Assembly (NCBI RefSeq): GCF_008327685.1 | Contig: NZ_BDDE01000010.1 | Coordinates: 930,001-994,000, forward strand | DNA length: 64,000 nucleotides | Direction of reading: 5' to 3' | From: Actinomadura sp. K4S16 | GTDB lineage: Bacteria > Actinomycetota > Actinomycetes > Streptosporangiales > Streptosporangiaceae | Shown here: piece after piece, positions 17,421 through 27,177 of the stretch | Layout of the letters: each line of letters begins with the position of its first letter | Numbering within the stretch: the first letter of the stretch is position 1 | The notes under the pieces: model-generated | Databases searched by the model: none | Seen by the model: only the letters and a program-made list of their open reading frames with translations | Told to the model about the DNA's origin: nothing | Made by a program: the position numbers and the translations under genes

Positions 17421-19034
17421 ATGACAAGACGGGCGTTCACCAGCCGAAGGACCGCGCTCCTGGCCTCGGCGACGTTGCTCGCGACGGCCGCCACCGCGCT
17501 CCCCGCCTCCGCACGCCAGCCGGCGTCCCCACCCGGTCCGCGCGCCGCCGCCGAGCACGCGCTCCGGGCGCTCACCGGCCGCGCCGCGGAGGTCCGCGGC
17601 GGCGGCGGGCAGGCGTTCCAGGTGGTCGGGGTCGGCATCGACCGCGACGGCACCTCCCACACCCGCATGACCCGCACCTACAACGGCCTTCCCGTCCTGG
17701 GCGGCGACATCGTCGTCCACGAGTCGGCGGCCGGCGCGTGGCGCGGCACCAGCCTCACCCTCGCCAAGGCGCCGTCGGACTCCAGCCCGGAGGTCTCCGC
17801 CAAGACCGCCGAGAAGCGCGCCGCCACCAAGAGCCGCAAGGCGGACGGCGCCCCCGCGCTCGTCGTGGAGGCCCGCACCGCCGACCACGCCCCCCGCCTC
17901 GCCTGGCGCGTCCAGACCGTCGGGAAGAAGGCCGACGGGACGCCCAGCCGCGTCTTCACCTCCGTGGACGCCGCGACCGGCAAGGTACTGCTGCGCGAGG
18001 AGACGATCCGGACCGCCGCGGGCGACGGGAAGTCCCTCTACACCGGGACCGTCCCGCTCGAGACGACGCTGTCCGGCAGCACCTACCAGCTGAAGGACCC
18101 GACGCGCGGCAACACCTACACCGGGGACGCCCAGAACGACACCGACCTCTGCTTCCTGAGCTGGTGCTTCCACCGGGCCCCCGCCACCCTGTTCACCGAC
18201 GCCGACAACCACTGGGGCAGCGGCACGACGTCCGACCGCGCCACCGTCGCCGTGGACGCCCAGTTCGGCACCAACACGACCTGGGACTTCTACAAGAACG
18301 TCTTCGGCCGCACCGGCATCGCCGGCGATGGCAAGGGGTCCTACAACCGCGTCCACTACGGCAGCGGCTACGCCAACGCCTTCTGGGACGACTCGTGCTT
18401 CTGCATGACCTACGGCGACGGTGACGGCAGCCAGCTCGGCCCGCTCACGTCCCTGGACGTGGCCGCGCACGAGATGAGCCACGGCGTCACCAGCTCCACC
18501 GCGAACCTCACCTACAGCGGCGAGTCCGGCGGCCTGAACGAGGCCACCTCCGACATCATGGCCGCCGCCGTGGAGTTCTACGCGAACAACTCCAACGACG
18601 TCGGCGACTACCTGGTGGGCGAGGAGATCGTCCTGCCCGGCTTCGGCAAGGCCGCGCTGCGCTTCATGGACAAGCCCAGCAGGGACGGCAGCTCCGCCGA
18701 CTCCTGGTCGACGAACACCAAGAACCTCGACGTGCACTACTCCTCGGGCGTCGCCAACCACTTCTACTACCTGCTGTCCGAGGGCAGCGGCGCGAAGACG
18801 ATCAACGGCGTCTCCTACAACAGCCCCACGTCCAACGGCTCCACGATCACCGGCATCGGCCGGGACGCCGCCACGAAGATCTGGTACCGGGCGCTGACCA
18901 CCTACATGACGTCCTCGACCAACTACGCGGGCGCGCGCACCGCGACGCTGAACGCGGCCAAGGACCTCTACGGCTCGGGCAGCACCCAGTACAACACCGT
19001 CGCCGCGGCCTGGTCCGCGGTGAACGTCAACTAG
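17421..19034 (+). CDS. Secreted thermolysin-like M4 metalloprotease
   Basis: 537 residues. Signal peptide with Arg-rich start (MTRRAFTSRRTALLASATLL), an FTP/PepSY-type propeptide (about 45-200), then the M4 catalytic domain with HEMSH zinc ligands H350 and H354, catalytic E351 and third ligand E374 in GGLNEATSD. The C-terminal M4 helical domain ends in AAAWSAVNVN. Family members are autoprocessed, calcium-stabilised exoproteases. No secretion-tail domain follows. The 211-bp upstream gap is AT-richer than average (TTGTCAAATTGCTATATCT near 17307) and probably holds the promoter. A 17-bp perfect terminator hairpin follows. Confidence 0.92.
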   Translation: MTRRAFTSRRTALLASATLLATAATALPASARQPASPPGPRAAAEHALRALTGRAAEVRGGGGQAFQVVGVGIDRDGTSHTRMTRTYNGLPVLGGDIVVHESAAGAWRGTSLTLAKAPSDSSPEVSAKTAEKRAATKSRKADGAPALVVEARTADHAPRLAWRVQTVGKKADGTPSRVFTSVDAATGKVLLREETIRTAAGDGKSLYTGTVPLETTLSGSTYQLKDPTRGNTYTGDAQNDTDLCFLSWCFHRAPATLFTDADNHWGSGTTSDRATVAVDAQFGTNTTWDFYKNVFGRTGIAGDGKGSYNRVHYGSGYANAFWDDSCFCMTYGDGDGSQLGPLTSLDVAAHEMSHGVTSSTANLTYSGESGGLNEATSDIMAAAVEFYANNSNDVGDYLVGEEIVLPGFGKAALRFMDKPSRDGSSADSWSTNTKNLDVHYSSGVANHFYYLLSEGSGAKTINGVSYNSPTSNGSTITGIGRDAATKIWYRALTTYMTSSTNYAGARTATLNAAKDLYGSGSTQYNTVAAAWSAVNVN

Positions 19035-19047
19035 CCCCGATCCGGGC

Positions 19048-19084
19048 GGAACGCCCCGCGCCGGCCTCCGGCGCGGGGCGTTCC
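19048..19084 (+). terminator. Strong terminator hairpin after the M4 gene
   Basis: GGAACGCCCCGCGCCGG pairs perfectly over 17 bp with CCGGCGCGGGGCGTTCC around a 3-nt CCT loop, 13 nt after the stop codon. Confidence 0.8.
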
Positions 19085-19131
19085 CGCGGTTCGGGTGATC
19101 CACCCGCCGCGCCATGGTGAAGAATCGGGGC

Positions 19132-19557
19132 ATGGCTACGACACGAACCGCGAACGCGCACTGGGAAGGCTCCCTCCTGGAGGGGCAGGGGACCGTCTCG
19201 CTGGACTCCTCGAAGCTCGGCACCTACGACGTGACCTGGGCGTCGCGGTCCGAGGAGCCGAACGGCCGGACGAGCCCCGAGGAGCTCATCGCCGCCGCCC
19301 ACTCCACCTGCTACTCGATGGCCCTCTCGCACGGCCTCGCCGGCGCCGGCACCCCGCCGGAGAAGGTCGACACCAAGGCCGAGGTCACCTTCCAGCCGGG
19401 CGAGGGCATCACCGGCATCCACCTGACCGTCCGGGCCAGCGTCCCCGGCCTGTCCGCCGCCGACTTCGAGAAGGCCGCCCAGGCCGCCAAGGAAGGCTGC
19501 CCGGTCAGCAAGGCCCTCACCGGCACCACCATCACCCTCGACGCAAGCCTGGTCTGA
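19132..19557 (+). CDS. OsmC family peroxiredoxin
   Basis: 141 residues, the size of OsmC-type thiol peroxidases that reduce organic hydroperoxides in the cytoplasm. The two reactive cysteines are in HSTCYSMALSHGL (about Cys56) and KEGCPVSKAL (about Cys119), and the GRTSPEELIAAAHS motif is present. ATG at 19132 (MATTRTANAHWEGSLLEG) matches the family start; the upstream ATG at 19114 has no ribosome site. No regulator gene lies beside it. Confidence 0.88.
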   Translation: MATTRTANAHWEGSLLEGQGTVSLDSSKLGTYDVTWASRSEEPNGRTSPEELIAAAHSTCYSMALSHGLAGAGTPPEKVDTKAEVTFQPGEGITGIHLTVRASVPGLSAADFEKAAQAAKEGCPVSKALTGTTITLDASLV

Positions 19558-19630
19558 CCGGCCGAGCCCGGCCGGGGAACGGGCGCGCCGAGCCCAGCCC
19601 CTTCCCGGCCACGCGACAACCTGAACAATC

Positions 19631-19719
19631 GCGATCGCGTCCGAAGGCAGTTTCGAGCGAAGCGAGAAACTGATCGCGCAGCGAGCCGTTAGGCGAGCCG
19701 GAGCGATGCAGCGATCGCA
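19631..19719 (+). repeat. Dispersed structured repeat, copy R1
   Basis: 89-bp unit that begins and ends with GCGATCGC. It contains an internal stem CAGTTTC/GAAACTG and a conserved block GATCGCGCAGCGAGCCG. A second copy in the opposite orientation lies at 28122-28209, about 92 percent identical, with a compensatory stem change. It lies in sense 3' of the OsmC gene. Weaker similarity extends about 20 bp further on the 5' side. Confidence 0.85.
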
Positions 19720-19720
19720 C

Positions 19721-19770
19721 GCAGTTGGGGCGGGTCGGGCGCCCCCAGGCGCCCGACCCGCCCCAACTGC
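19721..19770. repeat. Perfect 23-bp stem-loop
   Basis: Positions 19721-19743 pair without mismatch with 19748-19770 around a 4-nt CCCA loop. It directly abuts repeat R1 and lies 11 nt before the next hairpin at the uppS end, filling the convergent OsmC/uppS gap. Probably a strong bidirectional terminator, or part of a mobile palindromic unit. Confidence 0.8.
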
Positions 19771-19780
19771 AATGAACACA

Positions 19781-19804
19781 GTCAGGCGCCCCCGGGCGCC
19801 TGAC
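19781..19804 (-). terminator. Hairpin covering the uppS stop codon
   Basis: GTCAGGCGCCC and GGGCGCCTGAC pair over 11 bp around a 2-nt gap. The uppS stop (19782-19784) and its last Pro-Gly-Gly-Ala codons lie inside the stem. Confidence 0.6.
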
Positions 19805-20588
19805 CCGAAAAGACCGCATTAGGCACGGCTCCTCCATAGCGGCGGTCGCGGGAGGCGTAGATCTCGCAGGCGTGCCAGAGGTGGCGGCGGTCGAAGTCGG
19901 GCCAGAGCGTGTCGAGGAACACCATCTCCGCGTAGGCCGACTGCCAGAGCAGGAAGTTGGACGTGCGCTGCTCCCCCGAGGAGCGCAGGAACAGGTCGAC
20001 GTCGGGGATGCCGGGCTCGTCCAGGTAGCGGGCGAAGACCTTCTCGTTGATCTTGCCGGGGTCGAGCCGGCCGTCCCGGACGTCCCTGGCGATCGCCGCC
20101 GCCGCGTCCGCGATCTCGGCGCGGCCCCCGTAGTTCACGCAGAACTGCAGGGTGAGGACGTCGTTGTCTCGCGTCATCTCCTCGGCCGTCTCCAGCTCCT
20201 TGATGACGCTGCGCCACAGCCGGGGCCGCCGGCCCGCCCACCGCACCCGCACGCCCATCGAGTGGAGCTGGTCGCGGCGGCGGCGGATCACGTCCCGGTT
20301 GAAGCCCATGAGGAAGCGCACCTCGTCCGGCGAGCGCTTCCAGTTCTCGGTGGAGAACGCGTACGCCGACAGGTACGGGACGCCGAGCTCGATCGCGCCC
20401 ATGATCACGTCGAAGAGCGAGTCCTCGCCGCGCTTGTGCCCCTCGGTGCGCGGCAGGCCGCGCTCCTTCGCCCAGCGGCCGTTGCCGTCCATGACGATGG
20501 CGACGTGCCGCGGCACCAGGTCCGCGGGGATCGGGGGCGGGGTGGCGCCGTCCCGGTGCGGATCCGGAGGCGATACGGCCCTGCTCAA
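19782..20588 (-). CDS. uppS: Isoprenyl transferase (polyprenyl diphosphate synthase, cis type)
   Basis: 268 residues, UppS/DecaPPS family, making the long-chain polyprenyl diphosphate carrier for cell-wall synthesis from FPP or GPP and IPP. The signature [17 protein letters not shown] (catalytic D34), the [14 protein letters not shown] motif, NYGGR and the C-terminal [24 protein letters not shown] are complete. The first about 25 residues are a Pro-rich extension. ATG at 20588 overlaps the recO stop (ATGA), so translation is coupled; recO-uppS order is conserved in actinobacteria. Confidence 0.95.
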   Translation of the reverse strand: MSRAVSPPDPHRDGATPPPIPADLVPRHVAIVMDGNGRWAKERGLPRTEGHKRGEDSLFDVIMGAIELGVPYLSAYAFSTENWKRSPDEVRFLMGFNRDVIRRRRDQLHSMGVRVRWAGRRPRLWRSVIKELETAEEMTRDNDVLTLQFCVNYGGRAEIADAAAAIARDVRDGRLDPGKINEKVFARYLDEPGIPDVDLFLRSSGEQRTSNFLLWQSAYAEMVFLDTLWPDFDRRHLWHACEIYASRDRRYGGAVPNAVFSGQAPGGA

Positions 20589-21349
20589 ACTCTCTCCCTA
20601 TCGGTGTCGTCGTCGCGCGTCTCGCGCTCCACATGGCGCAGGGAACGGATCCCGTGCTCCAGATGCCACTGCAGGTAGGCGGCCACCAGGCCGCTGGTCT
20701 CCATCCGGTGGCGCTGCTCGCTGCCGTCGGCGTACTCCCAGTCGCCGCGCAGCAGCGCCAGCATCAGCGCGAACGTCGGCGGCGCCGGGGTCGCGGCGCC
20801 CGGCTGGCGGCAGTTCGCGCACACCGCCCCGCCCGCCGCGATCGCGAACCCGCGCAGCCCGCCGCGGTTGCCGCACCGGCAGCACTCGTCGAGCGCGGGC
20901 GCCCAGCCGGCGACCGACAGCGAGCGCAGCAGGTAGGCGTCCAGGACCAGCCGGGGGTCGTGGACGCGCTCGGCGAGCGTGCGCAGCCCGCCGACCAGCA
21001 GCAGGAACTGCCGCAGCGCGGGCTCGCCCTCCTCACTGGTGAGCTTCTCCGCGGTCTCCAGCATCGCCGTCCCCGCCGTGTAGCGGGGGTAGTCGCTGAC
21101 GAGCGCCTCGCCGTACGGGCGCAGCGTCTCGGCCTGCGTGATCAGGTCGAGCGAGCGCCGCTCGTAGAGCTGCAGGTCCACGTGGGTGAACGGCTCCAGC
21201 CGGGCGCCGAACCTGGACCTGGTCTTGCGGACCCCCTTCGCCGCGGCGCGGATCCGGCCGGTCCGCCGGGTCAGCACCGTCACGATGCGATCGGCCTCGC
21301 CCAGCTTCTGGGTGCGCAGGACGATGCCTTCGTCGCGGTACAGGGTCAC
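20585..21349 (-). CDS. recO: DNA repair protein RecO
   Basis: 254 residues. N-terminal OB fold ([42 protein letters not shown]) and a C-terminal zinc-binding part with CCRCG and CANC (about 182-205). RecO helps RecR load RecA on SSB-coated single-stranded DNA. GTG at 21349 is chosen because the OB-fold pattern begins there; an in-frame ATG 22 codons earlier has no family support. It overlaps uppS by 4 bp. Confidence 0.94.
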   Translation of the reverse strand: MTLYRDEGIVLRTQKLGEADRIVTVLTRRTGRIRAAAKGVRKTRSRFGARLEPFTHVDLQLYERRSLDLITQAETLRPYGEALVSDYPRYTAGTAMLETAEKLTSEEGEPALRQFLLLVGGLRTLAERVHDPRLVLDAYLLRSLSVAGWAPALDECCRCGNRGGLRGFAIAAGGAVCANCRQPGAATPAPPTFALMLALLRGDWEYADGSEQRHRMETSGLVAAYLQWHLEHGIRSLRHVERETRDDDTDRERV

Positions 21350-21531
21350 CCGTTCATTCTGACGCACGTCACCCGGTGCCTCGGTGCGCCGGGAGCATTT
21401 CCGCAGGATCTCCACAAGTCACTCAGTGACCCCGCTGCGCTTCATAACGAACACGCAACGTGACCGGATTCGGCCGTAGTGGTCCCCCGAAAGCCATGGC
21501 CCGCACGACGGGTTGCTGGCAGCGTTGTGGC

Positions 21532-22578
21532 ATGAGATGCCACATCGTGCCACCGCACATGCTGGAACGGATCGCCCGCGATGCCGAGGACCCGGCCATA
21601 CGCGGCCGGGCCCGCCGTACGCTGGCGCTCACCTCCGCCCAGTTCGTCGAGCGCCGGACGGCCGCGGCCGCGGCCCCCTCCCCGTCCGAGGACTTCGTCC
21701 CCAACCGGACGATCAACGACGCCGGGCACCGCGAGGAGCTGCCCGGCCGCACCGTCCGGGCCGAGGGAGCCCCCGCCACCGGCGACGCGACCGCAGACCG
21801 GGCCTACGACTGGCTGGGCGCGACCTTCGACTTCTTCGAGGCCGTGTACCGGCGCGACTCGATCGACGGCGGCGGCCTGCCGATGGTCTCGACCGTCCAC
21901 TACGGCGACCGCTACGACAACGCTTTCTGGAACGGCGAGCAGATGGTGTACGGGGACGGCGACGGCGTCCTGTTCACCGACTTCACCGCCCCGCTCGACG
22001 TCACCGGGCACGAACTCGTCCACGGCGTCACCCAGTACGCCGCGGGCCTGGAGTACTACGGCCAGTCCGGCGCCCTCAACGAGTCGGTGTCCGACGTGTT
22101 CGGCTCGCTCGTCAAGCAGTGGCATCTCGGCCACGGCGCCGACCGGGCCGACTGGCTCATCGGGGAGGGCCTGCTCGCCCCCGGCGTCCACGGCGTCGCG
22201 CTCCGCTCCATGAAGGAGCCGGGCACCGCCTATGACGACCCGCAGCTCGGCAAGGACCCGCAGCCCGCCCACATGGACCACTATGTCGACACCTACCGCG
22301 ACAACGGCGGCGTCCACATCAACTCGGGCATCCCCAACCACGCCTTCTTCCTCGCCGCCACCGCCATCGGCGGCAACGCCTGGGAGAAGGCCGGCCGCAT
22401 CTGGTACGACGCGCTCACCGGCGGTTCCCTCGCCTCCGACGTCGACTTCGCCGGCTTCGCCGCCGCGACCGTGAAGGCCGCGACCGCGCTCTACGGAGCA
22501 GGCGCCGACGAGACCGAGGCGGTGAGCAGGGCCTGGACGGGGGTAGGAGTCTCCTTGGGGGCGAACGAGACGCAGTGA
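21532..22578 (+). CDS. Protealysin-like M4 metalloprotease
   Basis: 348 residues without a signal peptide. Short N-terminal propeptide with the protealysin PP motif (MRCHIVPPHMLERIARD), then the M4 domain: HYGDRYDNAFWNGEQMVYGDGDG, zinc motif GHELVHGVTQ (H160, E161, H164) and third ligand E184 in SGALNESVSD. The histidine for transition-state stabilisation is in VHINSGIPNHAFF. Protealysin-type enzymes are made without classical signals and are held in check by a downstream-coded emfourin inhibitor, which is exactly what follows. ATG 21532 is chosen for the CHIVPPHML start; an earlier in-frame ATG at 21460 has no family match. Confidence 0.92.
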   Translation: MRCHIVPPHMLERIARDAEDPAIRGRARRTLALTSAQFVERRTAAAAAPSPSEDFVPNRTINDAGHREELPGRTVRAEGAPATGDATADRAYDWLGATFDFFEAVYRRDSIDGGGLPMVSTVHYGDRYDNAFWNGEQMVYGDGDGVLFTDFTAPLDVTGHELVHGVTQYAAGLEYYGQSGALNESVSDVFGSLVKQWHLGHGADRADWLIGEGLLAPGVHGVALRSMKEPGTAYDDPQLGKDPQPAHMDHYVDTYRDNGGVHINSGIPNHAFFLAATAIGGNAWEKAGRIWYDALTGGSLASDVDFAGFAAATVKAATALYGAGADETEAVSRAWTGVGVSLGANETQ

Positions 22579-22826
22579 AGGTGACAGTCGTCCGCAGCGG
22601 TGGGTTCGCGGGGATCGAGCGGCGCGGCGAGTCCGACAGCGCCAGCGATCCCATGCTGTCGAGGCTCGTCGGCCGCGTCGATCTGAAAAGAGTGCCGCCG
22701 CCGGGCCGAATCCCCGACCAGTTCCTCTACGAGATCGATATCGACGGCGATCGGACCACCGTCGGCGAGACCCAGCTCCACGGCCCCCTCCGGGAGCTGG
22801 TCCACCACGTCCTCGGACGCATATGA
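22575..22826 (+). CDS. Emfourin-type inhibitor of the adjacent M4 protease
   Basis: 83 residues beginning MKVTVVRSGGFAGIERRGE, the hallmark start of emfourins, slow tight-binding protein inhibitors of protealysin-like proteases. The remainder (DPMLSRLVGRVDL, PDQFLYEIDIDGDRTTVGETQL, LRELVHHVLGRI) fits the small alpha/beta family. GTG at 22575 overlaps the protease stop codon by 4 bp (GTGA), so the two are translationally coupled, as expected for an enzyme whose inhibitor must be co-made. The gene assignment is from recalled family features, not a search. Confidence 0.85.
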   Translation: MKVTVVRSGGFAGIERRGESDSASDPMLSRLVGRVDLKRVPPPGRIPDQFLYEIDIDGDRTTVGETQLHGPLRELVHHVLGRI

Positions 22827-22835
22827 CCGTCCTGT

Positions 22836-22871
22836 CTCGGGTTCAGGCGCCCGGGGGGACCTGAACCCGAG
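22836..22871. terminator. Hairpin between emfourin and leuA
   Basis: CTCGGGTTCAGG pairs perfectly over 12 bp with CCTGAACCCGAG around a 12-nt loop, between two convergent genes. Confidence 0.7.
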
Positions 22872-22883
22872 GCCGCAGACCGC

Positions 22884-24757
<1,874 letters not shown>

Positions 24758-24822
24758 CCGTGTTACGGAAACGAACGTCCGCATCCTGAGACACAACGTC
24801 CTCCCCCGCGGTCCTGCCCCTG

Positions 24823-25599
24823 TCAGGGTACGAGGACGGAGAGGCAGGTCACGCAACCGTCGAGCGCCTCGAACTCGCTGATGTCGACGCTCGTGACGCG
24901 CAGGCCGTCGGCCGCCAGCCGGGCGGCCGTGCGCGGCGCCGACGCCGCCATGAGGACGTGGTCGGGCCCCAGCACCACCACGTGGGCGCCCTCCGGTTCG
25001 CGGACGACCCGCAGGCACGGCAGAACCGACGTGTCCACCATCTCCGGGACGCCGATCAGGCCGCCGTCCGGCAGCGCGGTCATCGCCGACTTCAGGTGCA
25101 GGCAGCCGCGGATGTCCACCGGGACGACCTTCCGCCCGCCCAGCAGGTGCGCGAGCTGGCAGATGCCCTCCTCGTTGGTCCGGGCGCCGCGGCCCACGTA
25201 GACGGTGCCGTCGGCCTGCAGGACGTCCCCGCCGTCCAGCGTTCCGGGCTCCTTGATCCGCTCGACCCGCAGGCCCAGGTCGCGCGCGGCCTGCTCCGCG
25301 CCGGGGGTCTCGCCGCGGCGGCTCGGCGCACCCGACCGGCCGACGACGGCCAGGCCGCCGCAGACGACCAGGGCGTCCTCGACGAAGACGGCGTCGGGCA
25401 GGTCGTCGGCGGGCGCGACGGCGCGGACGCGCCAGCCCGCGGCCCGCAGCGCCGCGACGTACGCCTCGTGCTGGCGCGCCGCGAGCCCCACGTCCACCGG
25501 GCGGCGGTCCGCGTGGGTGACGATGCCCTCGGCGAGGCGCGGTCCGGGCGGCCTGACCAGTGCGCTGCCCGCGGAGGCGGGGCCTGCGGCGGAAGGCAT
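24823..25599 (-). CDS. ddaH: Dimethylarginine dimethylaminohydrolase (DDAH)
   Basis: 258 residues of the guanidine-modifying pentein fold. Visible catalytic and binding residues are the acidic FVEDALVV loop, the TLDGGDVL motif, His168 in RGCLHLKSA and the nucleophilic Cys252 in DGCVTCLSVL. DDAH hydrolyses asymmetric dimethylarginine to citrulline and dimethylamine; some bacterial relatives act on other guanidines, so the substrate is inferred. ATG at 25599. The zinc-ribbon/TerB-like gene ends 1 nt upstream of it, so the two are an operon. Confidence 0.88.
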   Translation of the reverse strand: MPSAAGPASAGSALVRPPGPRLAEGIVTHADRRPVDVGLAARQHEAYVAALRAAGWRVRAVAPADDLPDAVFVEDALVVCGGLAVVGRSGAPSRRGETPGAEQAARDLGLRVERIKEPGTLDGGDVLQADGTVYVGRGARTNEEGICQLAHLLGGRKVVPVDIRGCLHLKSAMTALPDGGLIGVPEMVDTSVLPCLRVVREPEGAHVVVLGPDHVLMAASAPRTAARLAADGLRVTSVDISEFEALDGCVTCLSVLVP

Positions 25600-25600
25600 G

Positions 25601-26212
25601 TCAGCGCGCCGCCCCCTCCGTGGTCACGATGACGCCGAGCGCGTAGGCGCGGGACATGCCGAGCAGGGCGGCGATGCCGTGCAGGGCGGACCGCTCCCCC
25701 TCGCCGAGCGGGCCGTCCGCCAGCCCGATCCGGACGGCCTGCGCGAGAAACCACTCCTTGGCCTCCACGGCGAGGTGCGCCCCGGCCTGGACGACCTCCT
25801 GCTCCAGGAACGTCCGGCGCAGCGCGAGGTCGGCGTCCACGGCGGCCGCGTCGTAGTCGGGCTCGCCGTAGCCGGTGACCGTCGTGATCGCGCGGGCGCG
25901 GGCGGCGGCGTCGGCGGGATCGCCGGAGCGCAGCACCAGGGCCGCGGCCGCCCGCATCCCGGCGGCCAGGGACTCGGCCATCTGCTGCGCGGTCGGCGTC
26001 CGCAGGGCGGACACGGGAAGGCGGGCGCGGCACGTGCGGCACTCCACGGCGTGCCCGAGGCGCCACAGCGGCACCATCGGGACGAAGAACACCGAGAACC
26101 AGCGGCGTCCGGCGCGCCTCCGGTAGGCGCGGTCGCCCCCGCACTGCGGGCAGTGGAACGTCCCCTCGCTGACCGTACGGAACACCGCCGTCAGGCCAAA
26201 AACGAGCAACAC
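25601..26212 (-). CDS. Zinc-ribbon and TerB-like domain protein
   Basis: 203 residues. The N-terminus has a zinc ribbon (CPQCGGDRAYRR near 21-32 and CRTC near 58-61) separated by an amphipathic FSVFFVPMVPLWRLG helix that may touch the membrane. The C-terminal helical domain (about 75-200, with ITTVTGYGEPDYDAAAVDADL and GEGERSALHGIAALLGMSRAYALGVI) looks like the TerB/DnaJ-associated all-helical fold. GTG at 26212 has a GGAGAG ribosome site. No biochemical role is known; coupling to DDAH is suggested only by the 1-nt spacing. Confidence 0.7.
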   Translation of the reverse strand: MLLVFGLTAVFRTVSEGTFHCPQCGGDRAYRRRAGRRWFSVFFVPMVPLWRLGHAVECRTCRARLPVSALRTPTAQQMAESLAAGMRAAAALVLRSGDPADAAARARAITTVTGYGEPDYDAAAVDADLALRRTFLEQEVVQAGAHLAVEAKEWFLAQAVRIGLADGPLGEGERSALHGIAALLGMSRAYALGVIVTTEGAAR

Positions 26213-26313
26213 CGGCGCTCTCCTCCCATAACGGACTTCGTTCCAACCTACAGATCCGCGCGGGGGGAGGTGGCCGTCCCGGGCAATGCCCTTCGTACGT
26301 TTACGCTGGGTTC

Positions 26314-27168
26314 ATGACCGGTGACCTGGGATCCGACGCGGGCCGCGCGCGGTCGCGCCCGTCCTTCCTGCCGCCCGTCGACGGCTATCCGCCGCCGCAC
26401 GACGGGCCGGCCGAGGCCGTCCCCGCCGCTCCCGGCCCGTACCCGCGGCGGGGCGGCGGCGCCTGGATCGCCGCCCTGATCATCGCCGCGTCCGGCCTGC
26501 TGGTGTCGGCGTTCCTGCCGTGGGCTCGCGCAGAGGTCGTCGTCGACCTGTTCGGCCGCTCGCTGAGCCGCGACCTCGGCAGCATCGCGGGCATCGACGC
26601 CGACGACATCGTCCTCGCCGTCCCGGTCCTCGCCGTGATCGCGATCGCGCTGGCCGCCTGGGACCTGATCGGGCGGGACGCCCGGATCGGCGGGCTCGCC
26701 GCGGTCCCCGGCATGCTCGCCCTGCTGGTGTGCGGGATCTTCGTGCTGCGGCTCGGCGACGTCCGCGACGACCTGCCCCAGACCGGCCTCGACCTCGGCT
26801 ACCAGATCACCGTCCGGTTCGGCTGGTACCTCGCGGTCATCACGTCCCTGCTCGTGGTCGGCTTCAGCCTCGCCCGCCCCGTCAGCGACCGCGTCGCGAA
26901 GTCGCAGAGCCAAGAGGAGCAGGACTACCCGCAGCCTCCCCATGCCGACCAGCAGTACACGGGCCAGCAGTACGCAGGCGAGCAGTACGCAGGCGAGCAG
27001 TACCCGGCCCAGCAGTACCCGACGGGTGAGTACGCCGCCTGGCCCTCGGAGGAGCAGGCGTGGGGCCGCCAGGGGCAGCCGCACGAGGAGCCCGCGCCGC
27101 CCGACGGCGAGCCCGGGACGGACCGGCCCGATCCCGAAGGGACGGCGCCCCGGCGGGACGCGGACTGA
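26314..27168 (+). CDS. Four-helix membrane protein with Tyr-Gln repeats, unknown
   Basis: 284 residues. A Pro-rich cytoplasmic lead (about 1-48) is followed by four hydrophobic helices (about 50-70, 105-122, 130-148, 170-188). The C-terminal tail contains five imperfect repeats of (Q/E)QY(T/A/P)(G/A) at about 210-235, then a Pro/Glu-rich end. The repeat tail could scaffold protein contacts. ATG lies 6 nt after TACGCT, a leaderless-type promoter, with no ribosome site. It runs convergent to era with only 9 bp between stops. I do not recognise a family. Confidence 0.75.
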   Translation: MTGDLGSDAGRARSRPSFLPPVDGYPPPHDGPAEAVPAAPGPYPRRGGGAWIAALIIAASGLLVSAFLPWARAEVVVDLFGRSLSRDLGSIAGIDADDIVLAVPVLAVIAIALAAWDLIGRDARIGGLAAVPGMLALLVCGIFVLRLGDVRDDLPQTGLDLGYQITVRFGWYLAVITSLLVVGFSLARPVSDRVAKSQSQEEQDYPQPPHADQQYTGQQYAGEQYAGEQYPAQQYPTGEYAAWPSEEQAWGRQGQPHEEPAPPDGEPGTDRPDPEGTAPRRDAD

Positions 27169-27177
27169 CGCCGACCG

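Noticed and set aside
19631..19719. GCGATCGC motifs as cyanobacterial HIP1 sites
   Set aside because: HIP1 is a hallmark of cyanobacteria; here the octamer only occurs as the ends of one repeat family in an actinobacterial background.
26940..27020. Regularly spaced short repeats as a CRISPR array
   Set aside because: They are in-frame codons for a (Q/E)QY-type peptide repeat, 15 nt each and without spacers. No CRISPR or cas gene is seen in the window.
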